A program made the translations under genes and the position numbers. A stretch of 64,000 nucleotides of DNA from Chrysogorgia sp. JL179-B06 (Eukaryota > Cnidaria > Anthozoa > Scleralcyonacea > Chrysogorgiidae). Every line of letters starts with the position of its first letter. Position 1 is the first letter of the stretch. Under the pieces are notes generated by a model. That model was given only the letters and a program-made list of their open reading frames with translations. It made no database searches and was not told the origin of the DNA. Below, in pieces: positions 21,371 to 31,165 of the stretch. The stretch spans positions 2,570,501 through 2,634,500 of the forward strand of contig JAYKKM010000142.1 of the NCBI GenBank assembly GCA_035772405.1, given 5' to 3'.

Positions 21371-21666
21371 CAGGGAGTTCTAACCTGGTCTAAATAATGC
21401 CTGTTAAGGTCTCTTCCCAACACAGCCTACATGTTTAACATGTAGGCTGTGTTGGGAAGAGAAGTTTATCACTATTCAGTTAAATAACTGACGACGGAAC
21501 ATCTCATATAAAAGGCTGTGTAACCACGTCTTACCTTACTCGGCCCAGATCCCACGTGGGCCGACACGGGCGCTAGTTTATTATTTATACTGATAGTGAT
21601 AAACATGTAGGCTGCGTTGGGAAGAGACCTTAACAGGTATTAATTAGACCACGTTAGCACTCCCTG
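21371..21666. mobile_element. CAGGG-ended foldback MITE with inner perfect palindrome
   Basis: Terminal inverted repeats of about 65 bp start CAGGGAGT.CTAAC.TGGTC and include CCTGTTAAGGTCTCTTCCC. Immediately inside the left repeat lies a third, inverted copy of its inner part, so 21412-21463 forms a perfect 52-bp palindrome. CAGGG ends are common in hAT MITEs, but no clear 8-bp target duplication was seen. Confidence 0.75.
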
Positions 21667-22099
21667 TGCATAATGTCAAGTAGAGCGAGCCAGTGTATCT
21701 TGCCGGTTTATAAAGCTACTCGAATGACTCCGCGTCGCGCTCGCGCAACGTTTTTATTCACTCTTACAAGGCCCTTACAATGATTCCATGAAGCAACTAT
21801 ACAGCAAGACTTTGATTCAACTAAAACGACCTGTTTCATTTCATGGTATATACCGGTAATAATTATATTTAAATTGACTCTAAGAAATATTTTCTAGTTA
21901 CAAGTAAAATTGATTGTCGGTAATATTATTCTTGATCATGTTGGAAGTCTAAATTTATTAAATAAATGTAAATAAATGTATTGGATTAATTATTGAGTGG
22001 ATGTGGTAGCTTGTGAATTTAAGTGCGTTTTGGCATTTATAGCAACATCAAGTTTTTGAATCCGTGGAAGTGTGTGCATCTGCAGTCAGTTAAAATTCC

Positions 22100-22556
22100 A
22101 ACAATGCGAAATTTAGTTTTGCGTTTTTTTGGTAAAGTTACACCATTTTGGAGTAAGTTTACACCGTAACAAGTGCTAACAAAACAGATTCTATTTAACA
22201 CAAAAATGGTGTGTTTATTACACCGTGTTTGCGTAATGTTACACCACGTCGTGTGTAGATATACACTGCACCAGCGTTAATGTATTTTACACTAAAAAAA
22301 GTGTAGCTTTACACTTTCACAATGTGTGAAATTACACTCAGTTTCGGTAAAATTACACCATTTTAGAGTACGTTTACACCGCAATAAGTGTCAATAAGAC
22401 AGTTTTCTACTTTACACCTAATAAGTGTTACCCTAACACAAGCGTGGTGTAGAAGTACAAGTTACGAGTGTTAAGTTACACTTGAATGGTGTTAATTTTC
22501 ATTTTACACCAAATCGGTGTAACGTTACACCGGTTAGGTGTTCCCACAACACCGCG
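22100..22556. repeat. right subterminal ACACC/GGTGT array
   Basis: Dense TTACACC and GGTGTAA motifs in alternating orientation, counterpart of the left array of the 7.2-kb element but more diverged and without a clean 97-bp period. Confidence 0.75.
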
Positions 22557-22570
22557 AGATTTACAGTGTA

Positions 22571-22772
22571 CGGACGGTGCTCTTTGTTTTGATTTCAAAC
22601 CATATGTGGGTGTCTTGTGATGTCCTCCGTTGTTGCCGTTTAAAAGTAAATGAGCTTTCCATCTCATGCGTTGGATAATGTTTTCAGTCTTGTCGATAAG
22701 GTTTCTTTGGTAGTCGTCATGTGTAGGTAAGTCGATATTTTTCAAGGAATAGTTAAATCGTATCTGCTGCAT
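22571..22772 (-). pseudogene. Penelope-like element: N-terminal coding start
   Basis: Opens with an ATG at 22772 and reads FNYSLKNIDLPTHDDY, RNLIDKTENIIQRMRWKAH and YGLKSKQRAPSV, stopping at the insertion site of the 7.2-kb element. The next codons (QELKSF) are at 15333, so this is the true N-terminus of the split PLE. The frame beyond the junction reads into the transposon end and is spurious. Confidence 0.85.
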
Positions 22773-22805
22773 TCTTCCTTTCTCAATACTGAGCCAGCGA
22801 GAGCG

Positions 22806-22870
22806 CTCTACTATAAATAGGAGCGTTATACTAAAGACTATTATATAAATAGGAGCGTTATACTAAAGAT
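22806..22870. repeat. short duplication with TATAAATA motifs
   Basis: The string TATAAATAGGAGCGTTATAC occurs twice about 34 bp apart between the PLE N-terminus and the inverted PLE tail. It may be part of the PLE 5' terminal region; a promoter role is only a guess. Confidence 0.5.
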
Positions 22871-23175
22871 AAGTGGTCTATAATAAAACAAGTAGCGGCG
22901 TATAAACCCGGCGCAAGAAGATGTAACCTGTGCCTTGAAGAAAAACTACAGATCATGAAGGCGAGGAAAAGACAAACACAACACTATCTAAATAAACGAA
23001 CAGAATTACTAACTAACTGCAGACATGTAACTTAACACCCAATTAGACATATAGCCATAATATTTAACATTGAATAATGAATTATATCTGTCAGTTGCCT
23101 GATGATCGCAATAGCGTGAAACTCAGAGTAGCGACAAAAACATTCAAACCTTTATTGTTTGATTACGCCTCTACC
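22871..23175 (+). mobile_element. Penelope-like element 3' end, inverted relative to the gene
   Basis: Plus-strand translation KWSIIKQVAAYKPGARRCNL and CLEEKLQIM repeats the end of the endonuclease domain seen at 1800-1890, then runs into the 3' untranslated tail. It faces away from the minus-strand PLE N-terminus only 100 bp to its left. Inverted partial copies at the 5' side are a known PLE arrangement. Confidence 0.85.
23094..23135 (+). ncRNA. hammerhead ribozyme of PLE tail, core intact
   Basis: GTTGC (stem I), CTGATGA at 23099-23105, stem II TCGC-AATA-GCGT, GAAA at 23118-23121, stem III CTC-A-GAG, then T (16.1) and A (17) at 23129-23130, then GCGAC closing stem I. All conserved core positions match a type I hammerhead. 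Predicted cut after 23130. Confidence 0.85.
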
Positions 23176-23209
23176 TACTTCGTGACTATTTTGTTTCAAA
23201 TAGTCTTTA

Positions 23210-23399
<190 letters not shown>

Positions 23400-24180
23400 T
23401 AGTAAAGGTTAAAATGGATCAGACTAAATAGGTGGTAATTGCGATGTGTTATTTTAGGAGGACTCATGGTAGAGACATATTGATTGTATAATTGGCTGCG
23501 AGAAACTTGTTTTCGGCGTGACGGCATCCCGCGTCCTCTTTAAATAACATGCACATAGCAATTACTGCACCTATTCGGTCTGATGATCGTGAGTAACTGC
23601 TTTTATTTATTTTAACCTTTTGAACAATATTTTTTCCCTACATTTGACTTCTCACCGGTCCTTAAAAATTATTTAATACGTTTTGGATTAAAATTATTTA
23701 ATACGTTTCGGACTGAAGAAGGAAGAATGACGACATGAAAGATATCTATATTTTATTGGCAATGCTTTTAAACGAATAAAAGTTGTAATGTAATGTGATG
23801 TTTCTGCACGGAAAAGATTGGACCGGAAAGCCAAATTTAGATGGTGTCTTTAACGTTGCCAATTAAATAGTTGATGCAGTGAAAATATTCAGTTCGAAAT
23901 AAACTCTCTTACTTGAAAGAAATATAGAAATTATAAAGATTGAAGTTTACAACTCTTCCTTATCTCACTTTGTTCTTGACATATTAAGATTTGTTTGATA
24001 TGTAAATGATCCTCACCTTGAGGTCACACTGCAAAATGACATACTGAAAAAGCCTGTATATCTTTGAGATTAGCAAATCAAACCACTGGAAACATAACTC
24101 CGTATGTTTAGTGGGAGAGACACACACATGCACACTTTCATGAATTCGTTAGATAATTCCAAAGATATTGAAGCTTCTTC
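23400..24180. other. non-coding stretch
   Basis: No gene is supported. CTGATGATCGTGAG at 23580 resembles one hammerhead strand, but no GAAA strand follows. Confidence 0.4.
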
Positions 24181-24480
24181 TTGCCAGTGATGACGAGCTT
24201 GCCTTTGCTGTTAACAAGATCAAGATTTGTGTTGCTGCGCTTCGAAAAATGGATGTGTCAGAACAAGCTAAAACTCAATAAGGAAAAGACGGAGCTACTT
24301 ATCATCGGATCGAAATATCGCGCCGAGCCAAAAGTAGAATCTATGGATATAGGAGAAATTATAAGTCCTAGTGATTCTGCTAGAAATATAGGTGTAGTTT
24401 ATTGATAAATATCTAGCTAGCATGTCTTATCATGTAAATGCTGTTTGTAAGTCCTCATTCTATCATTATGTATTATGACG
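24181..24480 (+). pseudogene. LINE (CR1-like) RT fragment
   Basis: Reads SDDELAFAVNKI in one frame, then after a frameshift near 24248 WMCQNKLKLNKEKTELLIIG and ISPSDSARNIGVV in another. This is the region just after the catalytic motif of CR1/Jockey-type reverse transcriptases. Only about 80 codons remain, with no ends visible. Confidence 0.85.
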
Positions 24481-24627
24481 CCATTATGAGGATCATTTAC
24501 ATATCAAACAAATCTTATCAAGATCTAAGTGAGATCTAGAAGAGCTATAAACGTCAATCGTTATAATTTCTATAGTTCTTTACAGCAAGAGAGTTTATTT
24601 CGAAGTGAATTTTTCACTGCATAAACA

Positions 24628-25587
24628 GTGGCGTAGCCAGGGGGGTGTGTGGCGAGGGCGCGACCGCCTCCGCCCCCCCCCCCCCCCCCCCCCCTCAACG
24701 ACCCCCAAGACCGTTCTCGTGAAAAGTCTAAATCCGTGGAGAAATTTTTTTGTTTGGGGGGGTGGGGGTAGATGTTCTGAGCATCGAGTCAAATCCAATT
24801 ATCAAATAGCAAAAACACATCGATGAGCAGCTCGCAGGTGTCTCATAATTCGCGTGGTCTTTGGTAGACGGAAATTTAAGGCAAGGGCATCCGGCTGGCT
24901 GCCAACGACGACATAGACTATCAAAAAATTCAAAATGTGTTGGTCAGCGGCTAAACGTAACAAAGTATCAATGTTCTTGCACCATGTGACTGACTCATGT
25001 GTTATGCAATTATGTAAAATGCGGAAGTTCCTGCTCCTTCAAGGCTTGAAAGTCTTGTGAGCAAAAGGCTTGAAAGTCTTATGCTGATGTCTGTGGAAGC
25101 TGATTTATTGGAAGAGCTTGATTTTAATCACCAAATGTGTGATCATTACAGCATTATTGAACATAGCCATTACTATGGAGAGGGGATATTTTGTATCTTT
25201 CAATCTTTGTCTTTGCGTTAAGGAGTCATCCAAAACAAGAGAAACAAAATTTCCTTAATGGTAAAATTAATTGATTAAAATATTCTGTACTTATTAAAAA
25301 GTTCTATGATTCTATGAAATGTTTCGATTTAGAGTTGTTTATCAATGAATCTCAAGATATCTTGACTTGTATTGTGCCATGTTTTTGATTTAGTAATAAG
25401 AAAATTTTGCGATTTTATGGGCGTCAGATTACTTTTAAAAATTCGCCTCAGAATGCGGGAAATGGTATTTCAGAGACCCTAGAGATCCAAAATTTCCCAG
25501 GGAGCATGCCCCCGACCCCCCTAGAACTAGCGCCTTGAATATTCCCCCCCCCCCAAAAAAAAAGTATAGACCCTGGCTACGCCACCA
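24628..25587. mobile_element. hAT-like non-autonomous element
   Basis: Begins GTGGCGTAGCCAGG and ends CCTGGCTACGCCAC(CA), an inverted repeat of at least 14 bp. It is flanked on both sides by CATAAACA (24620-24627 and 25588-25595), an 8-bp target duplication as expected for hAT. Contains a C homopolymer at about 24667-24694 and no transposase frame. GGCGTAGCCAGG ends are widespread in animal hAT-type repeats. Confidence 0.82.
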
Positions 25588-25597
25588 CATAAACACT

Positions 25598-26059
25598 TTA
25601 ACTCTTTCCTGTCCCAGCTGAAAAACATCCAAAATTGAACTACCTCTTTGTTCTATTGATATCTCTGTAAATATCCATAACTGTTGCGAAACCTATACCT
25701 TTTCTGAAAGCCCAATAAACCGGCTGTTACCAATGCTTTTGAATTTTACGAACAAGACATATTATGTTAATATCAATTAGCATTAATTATCATAAATTAG
25801 GTTGAAAAACCATTTTTTCTAGAAAAGGCCATCTTGCACGCCCGCATAGCGTTATGAAAATTCAAAATACCACCAATCGCAGAGTTGTTTATGAAATCAA
25901 ATCAAACTTGGCGTGTGAGTGGATCTCATGTGCCTGGCGCTTGTCGAATTTCAATTCTTAATCTTGCGTTACCGTGTGCCGTGTTTTTCGATTGACAACT
26001 TTGTGGGTCTTCTACGGTATGACCCCTTTAGACTCATGGGCCGGACAGGAAAGAGTTAA
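25598..26059. mobile_element. TTAA-type MITE, copy 3
   Basis: 462 bp with TTAACTCTTTCCTGTCC at the left end and its exact 17-bp inverse at the right, TTAA included. The interior aligns with copies 1 and 2 (for example the GCAGAGTTGTTTATGAAATC block). The best preserved ends of the family. It sits 2 bp after the target duplication of the hAT-like element. Confidence 0.88.
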
Positions 26060-26171
26060 AGGGAAACGTTTGAACAACCTCATGATTTCGTCCGAAAAAA
26101 AAATATTGCTGCTTTCCACAAATAATAACTACTCAAAGAAATTCAAGCCTTTATAGGTGACAAGAAACACA

Positions 26172-26373
26172 ATGGCTGATGATGCTGATGCAAAAGAATC
26201 TGTTGCCAATGAGGAAAATAAAAGCGTTGCAAAGAACGAGGGCTTCCCAAAAAGATATGTCCTTATCATTATGATATTCCTTGGCTTCTCTGTGCAGTAT
26301 GAATCTGAACGTTGCCATTACTGCCATGTGTAATAACCACACGATAAAGGAAAATGGATTCACAATCACGAAG
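26172..26373 (+). pseudogene. first exon of an SLC17-type transporter, frame broken
   Basis: ATG at 26172 in good context (ACACAATGG) opens an acidic N-terminus, then GFPKRYVLIIMIFLGF, the start of transmembrane helix 1 of the SLC17 (sialin / vesicular glutamate / phosphate transporter) family. After a frame change at 26298 the sequence continues MNLNVAITAMCNN, the conserved stretch just after helix 1. The usual two or three residues between (often ALR) are missing, consistent with a small deletion. The exon ends AAG with a GTAATT splice donor at 26374. No following exon was found in the window, so it may be a pseudo-exon or the 5' end of a gene whose rest lies elsewhere. Confidence 0.65.
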
Positions 26374-27880
26374 GTAATTAGATTGAAAGGTATCCAGTAT
26401 GTTCTTTTCAGATTTACTCCCTGTGCCAGTGACACACATACACGCGACCTTAGGGACTGGTCATCACGGGTGCCGAGAGACAGGACGGGCCCGGGGGCAT
26501 GTAGTCTCGCGGGCCCCTAAATGCCTCAAATGTCGGAGGTTAGCTTATGGAAAATTCTGCACATGCAGGCTCCGGATTTGCTTGGCGCCGTATTCGCGGG
26601 CCCCTAGATTATTGTGCACCCCGGGGCAGTTTCCCCGGCTACCTACCCTCTCGGCGGTCCTGCTGGTCATAAAGTAACTGCTAGGGGGGGGATCGGCGGA
26701 GGGAAAATGACTTTTCCCCAAAACAATTTGGTGGCCCATCCTGAGAAACTCGAGAAAATTTCATGACCTACCACAGATTATTGAAAGCGTTTCATGACCC
26801 ACCCTGTTACACATCTATGTCAATCACTTCGAACAGACCATCGTCAATTTCTCGATAAACTAAAAACAATAAAGTAGTCACATGTTTACTTACCAAAGTT
26901 TGGTAAAATTGGTTTGCAAATATTTGATAAAGTACTTCAATTGCAATACCACCGTACCTTCATAGGTTAACTCTGTTACAGAATCATCCTCAGAGAAATA
27001 CGAAGAGATCATTTTCATGATTAATATCTCACACTGCCGAAGTTGTTTTATTTAAAAATATTTTTGAAATTTTACAATTTTTGTTGACTTCGGCAAAATC
27101 ATGAAAACTATCAACATTAAGAGGATTTATAAATTTTTGCTTCTTATATTATAAATTTTGTTTCTTATTTTGAATTTTTTTTTATTTTGAATATTTTTTA
27201 TTTAGAATGTTTTTATTTTGAAAATTGTATAGAAAATATAGTGTGAGTGCAAATTGGCTATATTTGTTTCCTGGCCCATCCATTTGCACAAGAAATACTT
27301 AATGGCCCACCCTAATTGATGAAAATAACACCCTATAGAGGCTTTCTTATTCATCTACAAACCATAAACGTCCACTCAGAACTTGTGTTTTTGTTTTGAA
27401 CCTCGTCACTTCGTGTTCCGCGCTTTGCGTCAGTGTCAAGGCTGATATAATTCGAAACGAAAGTCAAGAAAACGTGTAGTTTTGTGAAAAATGCAAAATA
27501 ATTACTTTCTAAGGTATATCTTCTTTCAATTAAAAGACAAAATAAATAATTTCTATCAAGGATTTGACAAGATATTTACGTATGCAGTTCACCAAGGGAA
27601 TTTTGTGCTTCGAAAAATGGCCGACCGAGTGCGCAATGCCTCACGGTTGACACTCACTCTTTAAGAGTACTTATATGTATTTTCATAAACTATGGAAATA
27701 CGTTAGTATATACTTTTGAAGTTTCTCTTATTTCTCTTTTTCATATTATATCCAGTACTTTTGAGAATTTAGCAGCTTTAATATTTATTCAGGTTATACT
27801 ATAACCAGGCTGATATGTCAATAGACGCAGTATTTGCACAGTAAAGTACAATATAAAATTCTGAAAGGAATCCGGAAACG
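26374..27880. other. non-coding stretch after the SLC17-like exon
   Basis: No further exon of the transporter was recognised. The section 26400-26660 is GC-richer, the section 27000-27250 very T-rich. No repeat boundary identified. Confidence 0.45.
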
Positions 27881-27885
27881 CGGTG

Positions 27886-28292
27886 TAGAGCAGCGCAGCG
27901 CAGTGCAGTGCAGCGCAGCGCAGAAGTTCATCGTAGAGCAGTTTAGCGTTGACTAGTGCAGTTCAGGTAGAGCAATGCAATGCAGCGTAGAGCAGTGCAG
28001 CATCATAGAGCAATGCAATGCAGCGTAGAGCAGTGCAGCATCATAGAGCAGTGCAATGCAGCGTAGAGCAGTGCAGCATCATAGAGCAGTGCAATGCAGC
28101 GTAGAGCAGTGCAGCATCATAGAGCAGTGCAATGCAGCGTAGAGTAGTGCAAGCATCATAGAGCAGTGCAATAAAACGTGGAGTAGTGCAGCATCATAGA
28201 GCAGTGCAATGCAGCGTAGAGCAGTGCAGCATCATAGAGCAGTGCAATGCAGCGTAGAGCAGTGCAGCGCAGGGCAGTGCAGCGTAGCACAG
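27886..28292. repeat. 38-bp minisatellite (GCAGC/GAGCAGTGC)
   Basis: The unit contains CAGCGTAGAGCAGTGCAGCA and TCATAGAGCAGTGCAATG, repeated about nine times with few changes. It grows out of a simpler 5-bp GCAGC/GCAGT run at the left. Confidence 0.9.
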
Positions 28293-28349
28293 TAACAGTA
28301 AAATATACCAAAGATTACCTATAACTGGTTTTAAAACTTACAGTAAGGT

Positions 28350-29335
28350 TCGTAATTGTTTGACTATAAGAAAGCGTTTGATTTGATAGATCATCGAAAT
28401 CCTTGCCACCAAAACTGACGGCCCTCGACTTACCGTACTCCATCTCGTGCTGGATTTTAGACTTTCTTAAAAATCGCAAGCAAAGAGTTAAACTCGGTCA
28501 GGACTGTAAATTCGAATGGGGAGAAATACCAGCAGGGATCCCTCAAGGGACTAAACTGGGACCGCGGCTGTTCATCTTAATGATGGACGATATTGATGTT
28601 ACAAACACAGAGTTATGGAAATATGTGGATGACACGACAATTGCAGAGCCAGTCGCAAAGAACCAGGCAAGTAGGATTCAAGACGCTGTCAACGAACTCG
28701 TAACCAAATCGAGCGAGAACAAGTTCCAATTAAATGAAAGTAAATGTAAAGAAATGCGAATCTCGTTTTCTAAGACCGCTGCAGATCTCAATCCAATTAT
28801 TATCAATGAGAAAGCTATTGAGGAAGTATCAAGTGTCAAGTTACTCGGATTGAACATTTCGAACGACCTGAAATGGAACTGTCACGTATCTGAAATATCA
28901 CGAAAGGTATCTACAAGACTCTACTTCCTCAAACAACTGAAGAGAGCGGGTGTTGCAACGAAGGAACTTGTAACATTTTATACCATATGCATCCGTCCCA
29001 TCATGGAATACGCCTGCCCCAGTCTATCATAATTCATTGCCCAACTACCTGTCAGATGAACTTGAATCTTTACAGAAGCGTGCCATGAGAATTATCACCC
29101 CATTTGTTCACTATTATAATGCATTAGAATTTGCAAATTTAGAAACAGCGTATAATCGTAGACAATCACAGACAACTAAAGTTTTCCAGGAAATTAGTAA
29201 AAACCCAGAACATAAATTACATAAATTTTTACCGAAGTTAAATAAATGTAATTTCAAGCTTAGAAATACACGTAAATATCATGTCCCTGTTTGTAAAACA
29301 AATAGACTTTCAGAAAAGCTTTACCGATAATATAG
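28350..29335 (+). pseudogene. LINE reverse transcriptase, 5'-truncated
   Basis: Motif A DYKKAFDLIDH, then IPAGIPQGTKLGPRLFILMM, the catalytic LWKYVDDTTIAE, NKFQLNESKCKEM, VKLLGLNISNDLKWNCHVSE and, after a one-base shift near 29015, NSLPNYLSDELESLQKRAMR. This is the RT core and thumb of a CR1/Jockey-type LINE in a form common in anthozoan genomes. Frameshifts near 28395 and 29015. The endonuclease half is absent. It follows the 38-bp minisatellite directly. Confidence 0.88.
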
Positions 29336-29470
29336 CGAACTGCCGCATAGGCAAAATACATATATCAATTGAACAGTACATAATATTGTGTATATTAACG
29401 GATCCAAGCATTACCGATATATAGCGACTGCCGCATAGGCAAAATACATATATCAATTGAACAGTACATC
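29320..29470 (+). repeat. duplicated LINE tail
   Basis: TTACCGATA.TATAGCGA and CCGCATAGGCAAAATACATA with TCAATTGAACAGTACAT occur twice about 83 bp apart after the LINE stop codon. A third partial copy of the unit (TTGTGTATATTAACGCATCC) follows the SINE at about 29653. Confidence 0.7.
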
Positions 29471-29640
29471 ATTGTAACCTTCGCTCTCCGTCTGAGTCTC
29501 GTTAGCTCAATGGTTGGAGCGTCTCACCGGCAATCAGAATGTTACAGGTTCGATTCCTGTACGGGACTCAGAATCATTTTTCTGAGGATATGAGCTTGAC
29601 GATCGTCCACGTATCGTCTGTCCTACTCCGAGCTATCCCA
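29455..29640 (+). repeat. tRNA-derived SINE, copy B
   Basis: Has the left block AGTACATCATTGTAACCTTCG, a tRNA-like body (29496-29567) and the tail TGAGCTTGACGATCGTCC. Same family as 20321-20480. It sits within the duplicated LINE tail, so it may borrow that LINE's machinery; this is inference from position. Confidence 0.75.
29496..29567 (+). pseudogene. tRNA-like head of SINE copy B
   Basis: A cloverleaf can be drawn: acceptor GTCTCGT with ACGGGAC (7 pairs), D-stem GCTC with GAGC, T-stem ACAGG with CCTGT and T-loop TTCGATT. The anticodon stem has a C-C mismatch and base 33 is C instead of U (nominal anticodon GGC). A and B boxes are good. The sequence is better read as a SINE head than as a working tRNA gene. 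Confidence 0.7.
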
Positions 29641-29703
29641 CATTCAATACAACATTGTGTATATTAACGCATCCAAGAACTACATATATCAATTGAGTAG
29701 TAA

Positions 29704-29820
29704 TTATATATATATATATATATATATATTCAATGTGTGTGGGACTGGACCGAGCTCTAAGCCAATCAGAATCAAGAATGATTTGAATTGACCAATCAGA
29801 GCACAGTCCAGTCCCGTATT
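29704..29820. repeat. TA repeat followed by a short inverted repeat
   Basis: After a 26-bp TA tract, GGGACTGGAC at 29741 pairs with GTCCAGTCCC ending at 29815; both flank CCAATCAGA motifs. It lies at the left edge of the AT-rich island. Confidence 0.6.
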
Positions 29821-30131
29821 TCCAGGAGGGTCTCGTATTTTTAAGGTGTGGTCACCCTGTAAAGAACGACCAGTCATCAAATCAGGGGGATATGCACCTG
29901 GTCGTATACAAGAGGTTTTTTGTATTAAAATATTCAAAATAAGGTGGTCGCGGTCAAGAGTATATATATCACTCTGCTCGTGTTGTTGTACGACCAGTTT
30001 TTTAGTCGTCCCTGAGTTTAACGACCTGAGATTGAAATATTACAAATTGTTGATGAATTAGCAAACGCTCTTACCCCAACATTATCGCCTATTCCTCTTT
30101 CACCACCGATGAACATCATGAAGAAAAACGA

Positions 30132-30323
30132 ATGACAATCTATCGCGATAAATATCGTGAGTTAGAGGGTCTCTATATTGAGAAACTATATATAAATAAA
30201 CAATATTTGCAATGGCGTTCTAAAAAATTTACGAGCGATCTTATGGAAAAACGATATATAATGGATAATAATAAGGAAATAAAAAGAAAGCATGATTTAA
30301 AAAAAAGAAACCAAAATGTATAA
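30132..30323 (+). CDS. short hypothetical ORF, AT-rich island
   Basis: 63 codons, very rich in Lys, Tyr and Arg, with the pattern of a basic helical segment (for example KRYIMDNNKEIKRK). The same frame is open upstream from about 30070, so the ATG is uncertain. AATAAA follows the stop within 25 bp (30341). No family recognised. Confidence 0.35.
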   Translation: MTIYRDKYRELEGLYIEKLYINKQYLQWRSKKFTSDLMEKRYIMDNNKEIKRKHDLKKRNQNV

Positions 30324-30508
30324 AATGATATTGTTGTAAATAAAAATATCAGTAAAGTGAAATCATGGAGGTGTGGAATATTATGGTAAAAGAACTGGCA
30401 CGTTTTGAAATAAAAATCAATAAAAATATGGAAAAAAGTGTGTGGAAATGTCTTGAACGAACATGAGAATTTGTTTTAAAAATATTATTGAACATTTAAA
30501 AATTCCAC

Positions 30509-30700
30509 GTGAACTTTTTGGATGTATATAATCGGATGGATAGACATGAAATTGGACAAATAATAGCATTTTTTGCTTTAATCCTATGTTTTTTTAGATA
30601 TAAAAACATTGATAATGAAGATTATTATATAAAAATGGTTGTACGTCAAACAATTTTAGATTTTAGAAATTCTCATCTTAAATTCATTTTTATTCCCTAA
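30509..30700 (+). CDS. short hypothetical ORF with hydrophobic segment
   Basis: 63 codons; GQIIAFFALILCFFRYKN could form one membrane helix. Coding-like residues continue upstream in another frame (IIEHLKIPRELFG), suggesting a frameshifted larger gene. No family recognised. Confidence 0.35.
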   Translation: MNFLDVYNRMDRHEIGQIIAFFALILCFFRYKNIDNEDYYIKMVVRQTILDFRNSHLKFIFIP

Positions 30701-30749
30701 TGACAAAAAACACACTTGGTTTTGGTTGTTGAATATATTCTTTGAATTT

Positions 30750-31076
30750 TTAAAAGTAGTCTAAATACAATTTTTCAATACTCTGTATTATAATGTCAGG
30801 ATCTTCATAGTTAATATTATATGCTTCTATAATACTCTTAATAATAAAAGTAGATGCTCTAGTATTATCAGATGTAATCCTTACCCTTATAGTATAATTA
30901 TATAATATATCCAAATGCGGAGGGTAAAATTGTAAACTAATAGGTCTATTATTTTGTATAATACTATTATTTTTAACTAGATCAGAAAATAAACTGACTT
31001 TAAACTTATAATTTTTCACTTGTCTTATAAAACAATTTAAACCAATAAGAGTAATTCTGACAATTTTTATAAACAA
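30750..31076 (-). CDS. hypothetical ORF, minus-strand cluster, part 3
   Basis: 108 codons, AT-rich. Contains LQFYPPHLDILYNYTIRVRI, a beta-rich looking stretch. Lies downstream of 31166-31507 and 31543-32142 on the same strand, in other frames, and could be the C-terminal part of one gene broken by frameshifts. Family not recognised; a structural virus protein is possible but unsupported. Confidence 0.4.
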   Translation of the reverse strand: MFIKIVRITLIGLNCFIRQVKNYKFKVSLFSDLVKNNSIIQNNRPISLQFYPPHLDILYNYTIRVRITSDNTRASTFIIKSIIEAYNINYEDPDIIIQSIEKLYLDYF

Positions 31077-31165
31077 CAGGTAATAGGCGGGGGTTTCGTT
31101 ATCAATAGCTTAACAATCTTATCGAGATTAAATTTATAAATCCTATCGTTACGAGCGTTAATTTT

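Larger units (their letters stand above)
15337..22568. mobile_element. 7.2-kb TIR DNA element with subterminal ACACC/GGTGT arrays
   Basis: Left end (15337) reads CACTGTAAATCT and right end (22568) its exact reverse complement. Flanks share GTAC (15334-15337 and 22568-22571), so the target duplication is TA or GTAC. Removing the insert rejoins PLE codons RAPSV and QELK in frame, proving insertion. Both ends carry several hundred bp rich in TTTACACC and GGTGTAAA motifs. CACTG ends would suit CACTA/EnSpm if the duplication is TA; with GTAC other superfamilies are possible. No transposase was recognised inside; the interior holds a LINE, SINE-like pieces and foldbacks. Confidence 0.78.

Noticed and set aside
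23576..23620. Third plus-strand hammerhead at CTGATGATCGTGAG
   Set aside because: No GAAA strand or closing stem follows.
24605..24826. Pro-rich and Gly-rich opposite frames
   Set aside because: Created by the C homopolymer inside the hAT-like element.
29496..29567. Functional tRNA-Ala gene (GGC anticodon)
   Set aside because: C33 and a mismatch in the anticodon stem, plus shared SINE flanks with another copy, indicate a SINE head.
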